The notes beneath the pieces were generated by a model. It ran no database searches. It was given only the letters and a program-made list of their open reading frames with translations, and was not told the DNA's origin. Of a DNA stretch of 64,000 nt, positions 26,731 through 35,532 are shown piece by piece. Numbering within the stretch: position 1 is the stretch's first letter; each line of letters begins with the position of its first letter. This DNA is from Cohnella xylanilytica (GTDB taxonomy: Bacteria; Bacillota; Bacilli; Paenibacillales; Paenibacillaceae), in NCBI RefSeq assembly GCF_014212175.1, contig NZ_JACJVR010000031.1, positions 62,001-126,000 of the forward strand, in the 5' to 3' direction. The translations under genes and the position numbers were made by a program.

Positions 26731-27411
26731 ATGAATACCGAATTTAATTTTAACGACATTATCAAAAAGAGCGTCCTTAACCTCGAGGCGTTCCGAAGCT
26801 TGTCCTATGTGGACTTGCTGTGGGGACTGCTCATCGCTCTGCTTGTGGGCTTGTTCATTTATTGGGTGTACCGCAAGTGCTATCGGGGCGTCGTGTACAG
26901 CCACAACTACAATATGACGTTCGTGCTTATGACGATCATTACCGCCCTTATCATTATGACGATCAGTACCAATATCGTGCTCTCGCTCGGGATGGTCGGG
27001 GCGCTCAGTATTGTGCGCTTCCGCACGGCGGTCAAGGATCCGATGGATATCGTCTATATGTTCTGGGCGATCTCAGCGGGCATCGCGGCGGGAGCGAAGA
27101 TCTACCCGGTGGCGGTGGGAGGATCGCTCGTCGTGGGCGCCGTGATCTGGTGGCTGTCCCGCCGCAAGGAGAACGGCCTGCCGTACCTGCTCATCGTTCA
27201 TTACGACGAGAAGGCCGAGGATGAGGTCAAACGGCGGATTCGCAAAATCCATTCGGTGCTGAAGTCTAAAACGATCAAGAAGTCCGGCATCGAGCTGACG
27301 GTCGAGATCAAGATGCAAGGAGATAATCTGTCGCTCATGAACGAGCTGTCGGCCGTCGATGGCGTTCAAGACGTCGTCGTCGTAAGCTATAACGGCGATT
27401 ACGCGCAATAA
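26731..27411 (+). CDS. DUF4956 membrane protein
   Basis: The 226-residue protein has about four membrane helices (28-46, 62-90, 105-122 and 126-143), a conserved segment GALSIVRFRTAVKDP between them, and a cytosolic C-terminal domain of about 75 residues with a ferredoxin-like pattern. This is the DUF4956 family, typically next to VTC and CotH genes. It may be the membrane partner of the VTC protein. It is the last gene of the pel operon; a GGAGG site precedes the ATG and a hairpin follows at 27424. Confidence 0.88.
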   Translation: MNTEFNFNDIIKKSVLNLEAFRSLSYVDLLWGLLIALLVGLFIYWVYRKCYRGVVYSHNYNMTFVLMTIITALIIMTISTNIVLSLGMVGALSIVRFRTAVKDPMDIVYMFWAISAGIAAGAKIYPVAVGGSLVVGAVIWWLSRRKENGLPYLLIVHYDEKAEDEVKRRIRKIHSVLKSKTIKKSGIELTVEIKMQGDNLSLMNELSAVDGVQDVVVVSYNGDYAQ

Positions 27412-27423
27412 TTTTATTCGTCG

Positions 27424-27440
27424 GGCCCGCATGGCGGGCC
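27424..27440. terminator. Hairpin at the end of the pel-cotH operon
   Basis: GGCCCGC and GCGGGCC form a 7-bp stem with a 3-base loop 13 bp after the DUF4956 stop. The tail has few T residues, so termination efficiency is uncertain. Confidence 0.45.
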
Positions 27441-27493
27441 TGACTGCATTTACTGGGAAGGTCGGCCGAATGGGGGATGCCCGTATCGGCGGG

Positions 27494-27652
27494 TTAGCTA
27501 TCCGAAGCCGCGGATTCGTTCCGTTCTGCCTGCTCGTAGGCGATCAGCGTAATCGGATGGCCGCTGGAATTGCGCAGGCGCTCCTCCAATTGCCGGATTT
27601 GCTGAACGTCTTCTTGGCGCAGCTCCGCGAAGGCATAGTCGTTAGTCGACAT
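27494..27652 (-). CDS. Small hypothetical protein (52 aa)
   Basis: A 52-residue acidic protein whose central part is a predicted amphipathic helix (QEDVQQIRQLEERLRNSS) followed by GHPITLIAYEQ. The chosen start has AAGGAG nine bases upstream, which supports translation; an upstream in-frame start lacks one. No family was recognised. It lies alone between the convergent pel operon and the divergent MarR gene. Confidence 0.6.
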   Translation of the reverse strand: MSTNDYAFAELRQEDVQQIRQLEERLRNSSGHPITLIAYEQAERNESAASDS

Positions 27653-27819
27653 ATATCCATTCTCCTTGGATGTGATCTGTAGTTGTAGCATATGGATTGT
27701 TGGGAAGAGTTATGAGGGGCTGCGGTTTATGTCATCTAGGCGTTTGACGGGGACTTCTCTTTTATGTTAAAGTTCACGTGTAGAACAATTCGTAAGACAA
27801 ACCATTCGAGGATGATACT

Positions 27820-28269
27820 ATGTTGGACGCCAAAGCGCTAAGCCAAATTATCGACCGCTACAAGTCGGCGATGTTCACGGTCAACCGCAGGCTCAACGCC
27901 ATGATGCGCGAGGAGATGCCGGCGGACCTGACGCTCGACCAATTTTCGACCATTCAGTACATCCGGGCCCGGGGGCAATGCACGTCCTCGGAGCTGGCCG
28001 ACGCCTTCTGCGTGGGGAAGAGCTCGATCACGGCGATCATCAACCGGCTGTTCGACAAGCGGCTGATCCGGCGCCTTCCGGACGAGAAGGACCGCAGGGT
28101 GACGTATCTGGAGCTGACGGACGAAGGGGAGCGGATCGCCATCGAGCTCGACGCCAAGATCGAGAGCCTGCTGGAGCGGTACATCGCGCACTTCGACGAG
28201 CAGGAGGCCGCCCAGTTCATCGAGACCTACGAGAAGCTGGCGCGCGTTCTCGTGCAGCCGGAAGAGTAA
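27820..28269 (+). CDS. MarR-family regulator of the MMPL transporter
   Basis: The 149-residue protein is a winged-helix MarR regulator: recognition helix in CTSSELADAFCVGKSSITAI and wing in RRLPDEKDRRVTYLELTDEG. It lies 28 bp upstream of a large MMPL transporter gene in the same direction, which suggests an autoregulated MarR-transporter operon responding to a toxic small molecule. The ligand is unknown. A GAGGATG site precedes ATG 27820. Confidence 0.92.
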   Translation: MLDAKALSQIIDRYKSAMFTVNRRLNAMMREEMPADLTLDQFSTIQYIRARGQCTSSELADAFCVGKSSITAIINRLFDKRLIRRLPDEKDRRVTYLELTDEGERIAIELDAKIESLLERYIAHFDEQEAAQFIETYEKLARVLVQPEE

Positions 28270-28297
28270 GGCACAGGGAGAGGGGAGAGAGACCGTC

Positions 28298-31200
28298 ATG
28301 AAGCAAGTGGTAAAAGCCCGATGGCTCGTTCTGGCCGTCTGGATCGCGGCCGTCGCCGCGCTGATTCTGACCGCGCCGAACATGCAGGAGCTCGTTCGGG
28401 AGAAGGGGCAGATCTCCGTGCCGGACGGGTATCCGTCGACGATCGCGGCCGAGCTGCAGGATCAGATGAGCGCGCAGGATGCGAGCGGCTCGTCGGGGGC
28501 GTCGACCATTCTCGCGTTCCATTCGGACAGTCCGCTGACGGACGAACAGCTGAATGAAGTAAAGGGCGGCGTCGAAGCGCTGAAGAAGCGGTCTTCCGAG
28601 CTCGGCATCGTCTCGGTGAATACGCACTTCGATACGCCGGAGCTGGCTAGCCAGATGGTGTCGAAGGACGGGAAGACGGTGCTCGTGCTGCTGGGCGTCG
28701 ATCTGGAGGGCAAGGCGGCGTCGGAAGTCGCCGACTCCCTGTACGCGGCCCTTGACGGCGTGCCCGTGGATCACTATTACACCGGCAACTGGATCATTCA
28801 GGAGGACGTCGTCGCGAGCTCCGAGGAAGGGCTGGCGAAGACGGAATGGATCACCGTCGTCTTCATCCTGGCGATTCTGTTCGTCGTCTTCCGTTCGGCG
28901 ATCGCGCCGTTCATTCCGCTGCTGACGGTCGGAATCAGCTATATCGCTTCTCAGTCGGTCGTCGCTTACCTGGTCAAGTACGTCGATTTTCCGCTGTCGA
29001 ACTTCACCCAGATCTTCATGGTCGCCGTCATGTTCGGCATCGGCACCGATTATTGCATCCTGCTGATCAGCCGGTTCAAGGAAGAGCTCTCCCACAACGG
29101 GGGGGACAAGATCCAGGCGATCCTCTCCACGTACCGGACGGCGGGCAAGACCGTTCTCGTGTCCGGGCTCGCCGTACTCGTGGGCTTCGCGTCCATCGGC
29201 TTCTCCACGTTCGGCCTGTACCGCTCCGCGGTGGCCGTGGCGGTCGGCGTGGCCGTGCTGCTGATCGCGCTCGTCACGCTGGTGCCGTTCTTCCTGGCGA
29301 CGCTGGGGCAAGCGATCTTCTGGCCGGCGAAGGGGTCGCTGGAGCACAAGCCGAGCCGCCTGTGGGGAACGGCGGGCCGCTTCTCGCTGCGGCGGCCGCT
29401 CGTCGCGCTGGCGATTCTCGCGGTCGTCATCGTGCCGTTCCTGAGCATCTACAAGGGCTCCATCTCCTTCAATTCTCTCGACGAGATCGGAGAGAAGTAC
29501 GATTCGGTCAAAGGATTTAACCTGATCGCGGACAGCTTCGGCCCGGGCGAGACGCTTCCGACGACGGTCGTCATGAAGACCGACAAGAAGCTGGACGATT
29601 CCGCGGGTCTCGCGATGATCGAGCAGGTGACCCGCGAGCTGTCGAAGGTGGACGGAGTGAAGGCCGTTCGCAGCGCGACGAGGCCGACCGGAGAAGCGCT
29701 CGAAGACTTCCAGGTCTCGAAGCAGGTCGATACGCTGGACGGCGGTCTCGGCCAAGGCAGCGACGGCATCGAGCAGGTGGCCAGCGGCTTGTCCGACGCG
29801 AGCAAGGCGCTGGCGGACAACGCCTCGAAGCTGAGCGGGGCGGCCGCGGGCGCGGATGAGCTCGTGGACGGGACGCAGCAGCTCAAGCAAGGCATCGTCC
29901 AGCTCGGCGACGGCCTGAAGCGGATCGAGCGGGGGCTTCGCGACGGCACGGCCGGCGCGGGAGAGCTGCGCGAAGGGCTGGCGCAGGCGAAGGCGAGCGC
30001 CGACAAGCTGGCGGCGGCCGGCAAGGAGCTGCAGAAGAACTACGAGAGCCTGGGCGCCGGGCTCGAAGGGCTGACGACGGCGTACGGCGACCTCGCCTCG
30101 AAGCAGAAGGCTCTCTCCCAGAGCATGGGCGACTTGAGCCGGAGCTTGGGGGCTCTCGGAGACAAGTATCCGGAGCTGAAGGAAGACGCCGACTATGTAC
30201 GCACGAAGGAGACCTTGTCGCAGCTCGCGGCCAGCTCCGGCCAGATCGCCGGCGGCATGGACCAGCTGAACGGGCAGCTGGCGGGAGCCAGCGGCGGGCT
30301 GAAGCAGGCGAACGCCGGCTTGAAGCAGGCCGCCGAAGGGCAGGCGCAGCTGGCGCAAGGGCTTCAGGCGCTGGCGGACGGCATTACCGATCTCCAGTCG
30401 GGGCTGAAGCAGGCGGCGGACGGCCAAGGGCAGATCGTCGGGAAGCTCCCGTCGCTGACGGGAGGCTTCGACAAGCTGACCGAAGGGCAGAAGCAGCTGG
30501 GAGACGGCTTCGCGCAGCTGAACGGGCAATTGGGCGAGCTGACCAGCGGCCTGAACAAGAGCGTGGACGGCCTGACTCAGGTGACGGGCGGCTTGAAGTC
30601 GGCGCAGGACTACTTGGGCGAGCTGTCCTCGGCGCCGGATAAGCAGCTGAGCGGCTGGTTCATTCCGGAATCGGCGATTCAGGGGAAGGACTTCCAGACG
30701 GCTTTGGACGTCTACCTGTCCCCGGACCGGAAGATCGTCAAGTTCGACGTGATTTTCGACGGCAACCCGTATGACCTCGGCACGCTCGAGAAGACCGACG
30801 ACCTGACCGCGGCCGTCGAGAGGGCCTTGGCGGGAACGGGCTACGAGCAGGCGCAATATGCGGTAGGGGGCGTCAGCAGCATCAACAACGACCTGCACCG
30901 GATCTCGTCCGAGGACTATTCCCGAACGGTTATGCTCATGCTGATCGGCATCGGCCTGATTCTGATCGTCCTGTTCCGTTCGGTCGTCATTCCGATCTAT
31001 CTCATTCTGTCGCTGCTGGCGACGTACTACACCTCGCTCGCGGTCACGGAGCTCGTCTTCGTCCGGATGCTGGGCATCTCGGGAACGAGCTGGTCGGTGC
31101 CGTTCTTCGGCTTCGTCATTCTGATCGCGCTGGGCGTCGACTACAGCATCTTCCTGATGGACCGGTTCAAGGAATACCGGCACCTGTCCCCGAAGGAAGC

Positions 31201-31519
31201 GATTCTTAAAGCGATGGAGAACATGGGCACCGTCATCCTGTCGGCGGCGGTCATCCTGGGCGGCACCTTCGCGGCGATGCTGCCTTCGGGAGTGATGTCC
31301 CTGCTGCAGATCGCGACCATCGTTCTGTGCGGCCTGTTCCTGTACGCGCTGATCGTTCTGCCGCTGTTCATTCCGGTCATGGTCCGGACGTTCGGCGAAG
31401 CCAACTGGTGGCCGTTCATGGGGCGCCGGGAGGGCGACGGGCCGGCGGCGTCCGGATACGCGGAGCCTGCGGGCGCGGGCGGCGGCAAGCGCGCCGCTCA
31501 CGCCGGGGACGGCGTATAA
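28298..31519 (+). CDS. MMPL-family RND transporter
   Basis: The 1073-residue protein has the two-fold MMPL layout: one membrane helix, an extracellular loop and five to six helices, then the same again. Membrane signatures are FGIGTDYCILLISRFKEE in the first half and LGVDYSIFLMDRFKEY in the second. Between the halves is a very long extracellular segment (about residues 480-790) with repeated helical units of the type GLxQAxxGxxQLxxGLQ. That is longer than in the smallest family members and resembles the Firmicute YdfJ-like type. MMPL proteins export lipids or drugs by proton antiport. MarR immediately upstream favours an inducible efflux role. A strong terminator follows. Confidence 0.93.
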   Translation: MKQVVKARWLVLAVWIAAVAALILTAPNMQELVREKGQISVPDGYPSTIAAELQDQMSAQDASGSSGASTILAFHSDSPLTDEQLNEVKGGVEALKKRSSELGIVSVNTHFDTPELASQMVSKDGKTVLVLLGVDLEGKAASEVADSLYAALDGVPVDHYYTGNWIIQEDVVASSEEGLAKTEWITVVFILAILFVVFRSAIAPFIPLLTVGISYIASQSVVAYLVKYVDFPLSNFTQIFMVAVMFGIGTDYCILLISRFKEELSHNGGDKIQAILSTYRTAGKTVLVSGLAVLVGFASIGFSTFGLYRSAVAVAVGVAVLLIALVTLVPFFLATLGQAIFWPAKGSLEHKPSRLWGTAGRFSLRRPLVALAILAVVIVPFLSIYKGSISFNSLDEIGEKYDSVKGFNLIADSFGPGETLPTTVVMKTDKKLDDSAGLAMIEQVTRELSKVDGVKAVRSATRPTGEALEDFQVSKQVDTLDGGLGQGSDGIEQVASGLSDASKALADNASKLSGAAAGADELVDGTQQLKQGIVQLGDGLKRIERGLRDGTAGAGELREGLAQAKASADKLAAAGKELQKNYESLGAGLEGLTTAYGDLASKQKALSQSMGDLSRSLGALGDKYPELKEDADYVRTKETLSQLAASSGQIAGGMDQLNGQLAGASGGLKQANAGLKQAAEGQAQLAQGLQALADGITDLQSGLKQAADGQGQIVGKLPSLTGGFDKLTEGQKQLGDGFAQLNGQLGELTSGLNKSVDGLTQVTGGLKSAQDYLGELSSAPDKQLSGWFIPESAIQGKDFQTALDVYLSPDRKIVKFDVIFDGNPYDLGTLEKTDDLTAAVERALAGTGYEQAQYAVGGVSSINNDLHRISSEDYSRTVMLMLIGIGLILIVLFRSVVIPIYLILSLLATYYTSLAVTELVFVRMLGISGTSWSVPFFGFVILIALGVDYSIFLMDRFKEYRHLSPKEAILKAMENMGTVILSAAVILGGTFAAMLPSGVMSLLQIATIVLCGLFLYALIVLPLFIPVMVRTFGEANWWPFMGRREGDGPAASGYAEPAGAGGGKRAAHAGDGV

Positions 31520-31532
31520 GCGGGACAAAGAG

Positions 31533-31570
31533 ACACCCCCTTCGGGATTCGTTCCCGAGGGGGGTGTTTT
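31533..31570. terminator. Strong bidirectional terminator
   Basis: A 15-bp stem with one G-U wobble (arms 31533-31547 and 31553-31567), a 5-base loop and TTTT tail. It separates the MMPL gene from the convergent MFS gene. Confidence 0.85.
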
Positions 31571-31592
31571 GCGCGGCGGGCGCATGGGGGGG

Positions 31593-32876
31593 TTATCTCC
31601 TGGCGCCGGCAGCGGCGAGAGGCGGCTTGGCCGGTTCGTCCGCGATCGTCCGGGCGCTTCCCGCCCCAAGCCCGGCGACGAGCTTGCCGACGACGATCGC
31701 CGTCATGACGATAAGCGGCCAAGTCCAGCCATGGGTGGAGTCGTGCAGGTAGCCGATCAGGGCCGGGCCGATGCAAGCGATGAGATAACCGATAGACTGC
31801 GCCATTCCGGACAGCTCGGCCGACTGCCGCACGCCGGTCGTCCGCAGCGAGAAGAACAGCACGGACAGGCTGAAGGCCGAGCCCATCGAGATGCCGAGCA
31901 GGACGATCCAGACCGCGGCCAGCGCGGCGGTGCCTCCTGCGAATAACAAGCCGGCGTAGGAGACGAACAGAATGGCGCACAATACCGCGACGATCGGTCT
32001 CTGGCTTCTCAGGCGGGCGGCCAGAATCGGAGTCGCGAAGGAAGCGGGCACGCTCACGATCTGCATGAGCGACAGGAACCAGCCGGCCGTCTCGTAAGAG
32101 AGGCCGCGGTCGTGCAGAATCTCGGGCAGCCACGAGACGTTGGCGTAGAACAGGAACGATTGCAATCCCATATAGAACGAGACTTGCCAAGCGAGAGAAG
32201 ACCGCCGCAGGCCGGAGGCTCTTCGTCCGGCGGCAGGCTTCGGAGCCGAAGCCGAAGCCGAAGTCGAAGCCGAAGTCTCGTCGGCCGTCCGGAGCAGCTG
32301 CGGCAGCCAGACGACGGCGGCGACGGCGGACAGCGCCGCCCAGAAGCCGAGCGAGCCGCGCCAGCCAAGCCCTGCCGCTTCGGCGAGCGGAATGCTCAGG
32401 CCGGAGGCGATGCCGGCCCACAGGTTCATCGAGACGGAATAGATGCCCGTCATCATGCCCAGCTTGTGCGGGAAGTCCCGCTTGATCAGGGTCGGCAGCA
32501 GCACGTTGCCGAGAGCGATCGCCATGCCGATGAGCGCGGTGCCGGCGAACAGCGCAGCCACGTAGGGCAGCGATCGAAGAACGACTCCGAGCAGGATGAC
32601 GGCCGTGCCGACGAATAGCGTCGCTTCGATGCCGATCCGGCGGGCGATTCGCGGGGCGATTGGCGATACGAGCCCGAAGGCGATGAGCGTGATCGTCGTC
32701 AGCAGCCCGGCCGCGCTTCCCGAGATGCCGGTGCTCTCGCGGATCGCCCCGACGAGCGGGCCGACCGCCGTGATGGGGGCTCTCAGATTGGCGGCGATCA
32801 AGAAGATGCCGGCGACGAGCAGGGCGGTGCTTGCGAGGGCGGGACGCGGGTTCTTGCTGCGATTCTTGGCGTTCAT
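31593..32876 (-). CDS. CynX/NimT-type MFS transporter
   Basis: The 427-residue protein has twelve membrane helices and the opening IAANLRAPITAVGPLVGAI, typical of the CynX/NimT branch of the major facilitator superfamily (cyanate, nitroimidazole and related transport). A flexible Ala/Ser/Pro loop lies between helices 6 and 7. The start at 32876 follows an AGAAGGG site; the longer frame upstream has no site and would overlap the regulator gene. It is 34 bp downstream of a FadR-type regulator in the same direction, which probably controls it. The substrate is unknown. Confidence 0.87.
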   Translation of the reverse strand: MNAKNRSKNPRPALASTALLVAGIFLIAANLRAPITAVGPLVGAIRESTGISGSAAGLLTTITLIAFGLVSPIAPRIARRIGIEATLFVGTAVILLGVVLRSLPYVAALFAGTALIGMAIALGNVLLPTLIKRDFPHKLGMMTGIYSVSMNLWAGIASGLSIPLAEAAGLGWRGSLGFWAALSAVAAVVWLPQLLRTADETSASTSASASAPKPAAGRRASGLRRSSLAWQVSFYMGLQSFLFYANVSWLPEILHDRGLSYETAGWFLSLMQIVSVPASFATPILAARLRSQRPIVAVLCAILFVSYAGLLFAGGTAALAAVWIVLLGISMGSAFSLSVLFFSLRTTGVRQSAELSGMAQSIGYLIACIGPALIGYLHDSTHGWTWPLIVMTAIVVGKLVAGLGAGSARTIADEPAKPPLAAAGARR

Positions 32877-32910
32877 TTTTTGGGGTATCCCTTCTATGAT
32901 GAATTTGCGG

Positions 32911-33585
32911 TTATCGGGATCCGATCCACTCGCTGGAGAGCCGTATATGCTCCCGGACGGCTTCGGCCGCCGCATCGGCGTCGCGCGCCAGGATATGGCC
33001 GATCAGATCGCCGTGGATGCGGTCGTGCTTGGCCAGCTCCTCCTTCTCGGCGGACATGATGCGAATCGAGTCCCTCAGCGCTTCCGTCAGGTGGTCGTAC
33101 AGCTCCACGTACAGGCTGTTGTAGGTAACCCGGATAATCTCCTTGTGGAGATTCAGATCGGCTTGGATAATAGCCTCTTCGTCCGTAGCGGCGCGGAATT
33201 CGTCCAGCCGGCGGCGGAGCCGGTCCGCATCCTCCTCCGTATGGCGCTCGGCGGCGAGGCGGGCGGCCTCCTGTTCCAGGGCGCGGCGCACCTCTATCGT
33301 CTCCATCAGGCCGGATTTGCCGAGGCGCCGCTGCAGGGCGCCGCCGAGCCCGCTGGCCGAGCTGACGTACGTTCCGTCTCCCTGCCGCGCTTCGAGCATG
33401 CCGGCGTGGATGAGCGACTTGACCGCTTCGCGCACGGTATTGCGGCTGACGCCCAGCTGCTTCACGAGTTCGGGCTCGGGCGGGATCCGCTGGCCGACGG
33501 GCCAGGCGCCCGATTGAATAAGCCCGTCCAGCTGCTCGACGATCTGGTCGGTCAGCGTCGTTCGCTTCGCTTGCTTGAGATCCAT
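32911..33585 (-). CDS. FadR-type GntR-family regulator
   Basis: The 224-residue protein has an N-terminal GntR winged helix (GQRIPPEPELVKQLGVSRNT, then a wing with QGDGTYV) and a C-terminal all-helical FCD ligand domain with conserved Asp/His positions (ADLNLHKEI, HDRIHGDLIGHIL). FCD regulators usually sense organic acids and repress a neighbouring uptake or catabolic gene, here the MFS transporter. ATG 33585 is preferred over a TTG two codons earlier because of the AGAGGTT spacing. Confidence 0.92.
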   Translation of the reverse strand: MDLKQAKRTTLTDQIVEQLDGLIQSGAWPVGQRIPPEPELVKQLGVSRNTVREAVKSLIHAGMLEARQGDGTYVSSASGLGGALQRRLGKSGLMETIEVRRALEQEAARLAAERHTEEDADRLRRRLDEFRAATDEEAIIQADLNLHKEIIRVTYNSLYVELYDHLTEALRDSIRIMSAEKEELAKHDRIHGDLIGHILARDADAAAEAVREHIRLSSEWIGSR

Positions 33586-33710
33586 GGGCAACCTCTTTTC
33601 TAAACATAGGATGATTGGAACATTATAGCGCGGGATGGGGAAAGAGGCAACCCTCGGCGTTGGTTAACTAGCTTGCCAACGGCGGAAGGGGGGCGGCGGG
33701 AAAACGGGGC

Positions 33711-33809
33711 AGTGGGCGAAAGAGACTCCGTGGCTGAGGCAAATTAGCGGGAATGCGGGGAGTGGGCAAAAGTGACTCAGCAGTCGAGTCAATTGGCGGG
33801 AATGCGGGG
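33711..33809. repeat. Two-copy imperfect tandem repeat of about 50 bp
   Basis: The unit 33711-33760 (starting AGTGGGCGAAAGAGACTC) is followed directly by a second copy 33761-33809 (AGTGGGCAAAAGTGACTC), both ending in GCGGGAATGCGGGG. It lies in the 345-bp gap between the FadR-type regulator and fumC, which otherwise holds only the fumC terminator hairpin. Confidence 0.7.
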
Positions 33810-33844
33810 GCGCGGCGGTCGCCCCGACCCTTTCCGCGTACGCG

Positions 33845-33881
33845 AAGAGCCCCCTGCCCATCGGCGGGCGGGGGGGCTCTT
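33845..33881 (-). terminator. Terminator hairpin of fumC
   Basis: AAGAGCCCCC and GGGGGCTCTT arms enclose a GC-rich inner hairpin (CTGCCCATCGGCGGGCGGG) about 50 bp past the fumC stop. There is no T-run on the minus strand, so this may act more as an mRNA 3'-end stabiliser. Confidence 0.5.
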
Positions 33882-33930
33882 GGCGCGTGCCTTCATGCGT
33901 GTACCTGCATGCGCGGGCCTCGACGCGAAC

Positions 33931-35316
33931 TCAGTTCTGGCCGATCATGTTCTCCGGCCGGACGTACCGGTCGAATTGCTCCTCGGTCAGCAGGCCGGTG
34001 GCGAGCGCCGCTTCCTTCAGCGACAGCCCCTCCTTGTGGGCCAGCTTCGCGATCTTCGCCGCGTTCTCGTAGCCGATGTGCGGGTTCAGCGCGGTGACGA
34101 GCATGAGCGACTGCTCGAGGTTGCGCTTGATGACGCGTTCGTTCGGCTCGATGCCGACGGCGCAATGGTCGTTGAACGAGCGAATGGCGTCGGCCAGCAG
34201 CCGCACGGACTGCAGGAAGTTGTGCAGAATGACGGGCTTGAACACGTTCAGCTCGAAGTTCCCTTGGCTGGCCGCGAAGCCGATGACCGCGTCGTTGCCC
34301 ATCACCTGGCAGGCGACCATCGTCAGCGCCTCGGACTGGGTCGGGTTCACCTTGCCCGGCATGATCGAGCTGCCGGGCTCGTTCTCCGGGATCGTGATCT
34401 CGCCGATCCCGCTCCGGGGGCCGCTGGCGAGCCAGCGGACGTCGTTGGCGATCTTCATCAGATCGGCCGCCAGAGCCTTCAGAGCCCCGTGCGCGTACAC
34501 CATCTGGTCGTGGCTCGTCAGAGCGTGGAACTTGTTCGACGACGAGACGAACGTTTTGCCGGTGTCCTGGCTGAGCGCCTCGGCGACCTTATCGCCGAAC
34601 GACGGATGGGCGTTGATGCCCGTCCCGACCGCGGTGCCGCCGATGGCCAGCTCGGAGAGCGACTTGGCGCTCTCCCAGATCATCAGGCCGGAGCGGTCCA
34701 GCATCGCGCGCCAGCCGCTGATCTCCTGCCCGAGCGACAGCGGCGTCGCGTCCTGCAGATGGGTCCGGCCGATTTTGACGATATGCCGGAAGGCCTCCAT
34801 CTTTTCCCGGAACGTCTCCTTCAAGAGGTCCAGGGCCGGGAGAAGCCGGTCCTCGATGGCGATGGTGGCGGCGATGTGCATGGCGGTCGGAAAAGTATCG
34901 TTGGAGCTCTGCGACTTGTTGACGTCGTCGTTCGGATGCACCCGCAGCGCGCTGCCCTGCTTCTCCAGAATCTGATTGGCCCGCCGCGCGATGACCTCGT
35001 TGACGTTCATGTTCGATTGCGTGCCGCTGCCCGTCTGCCAGACGACGAGCGGGAAGTGGTCGTCCCAGCGTCCGTCGAACACCTCTTCGGCCGCCTCGAT
35101 GATCGCGTCGGCCTTCTCCGCTTCCAGCGTTCCGAGCTCGCGGTTCGTCGCGGCCGCGGCTTTCTTGAGCAGGGCGAACGCGCGAATGACTTCCATCGGC
35201 ATCCGCTCCGAGCCGATCCGGAAATGCTGGCGGCTCCGCTCCGTCTGCGCCCCCCACATCGCTTCCGCGGGGACTTGGATCTCCCCCATCGTATCGCGTT
35301 CTGTACGAAATTCCAT
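33931..35316 (-). CDS. fumC: Class II fumarate hydratase
   Basis: The 461-residue protein matches class II fumarases in length (B. subtilis CitG 462). It has [14 protein letters not shown], the active-site segment [10 protein letters not shown] and the superfamily signature [11 protein letters not shown] with the mobile catalytic serine loop. It hydrates fumarate to L-malate in the TCA cycle and needs no iron-sulfur cluster. The start at 35316 has AGGAGG nine bases upstream. It is a single-gene unit. Confidence 0.96.
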   Translation of the reverse strand: MEFRTERDTMGEIQVPAEAMWGAQTERSRQHFRIGSERMPMEVIRAFALLKKAAAATNRELGTLEAEKADAIIEAAEEVFDGRWDDHFPLVVWQTGSGTQSNMNVNEVIARRANQILEKQGSALRVHPNDDVNKSQSSNDTFPTAMHIAATIAIEDRLLPALDLLKETFREKMEAFRHIVKIGRTHLQDATPLSLGQEISGWRAMLDRSGLMIWESAKSLSELAIGGTAVGTGINAHPSFGDKVAEALSQDTGKTFVSSSNKFHALTSHDQMVYAHGALKALAADLMKIANDVRWLASGPRSGIGEITIPENEPGSSIMPGKVNPTQSEALTMVACQVMGNDAVIGFAASQGNFELNVFKPVILHNFLQSVRLLADAIRSFNDHCAVGIEPNERVIKRNLEQSLMLVTALNPHIGYENAAKIAKLAHKEGLSLKEAALATGLLTEEQFDRYVRPENMIGQN

Positions 35317-35532
35317 GTCGCCTAGCCTCCTAAGCATCGTTTGAGTAGAGCAGCACGAACCGTCTCCCTATTGGATTCTTACCCTTCCAGGTTGTTTTAT
35401 TGCGCCTTCGGGAAGCGATATTCCGGTATTTGTAAAAAATAATAAGGAAAACGAAGAGAATAGGCAACTTGCCGGGCCGTTCGACCGTCCATAGAGCGTA
35501 GAATCGCCATGGAATGAGGAGGAGTAACGACG

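Noticed and set aside
28217-31669. Very long open frame on the minus strand (about 1150 codons)
   Set aside because: It lies antisense to the MMPL transporter, whose membrane helices and family motifs are clear. The antisense translation is a low-complexity Arg/Gln/Asp mixture, as expected from GC-rich codon bias.
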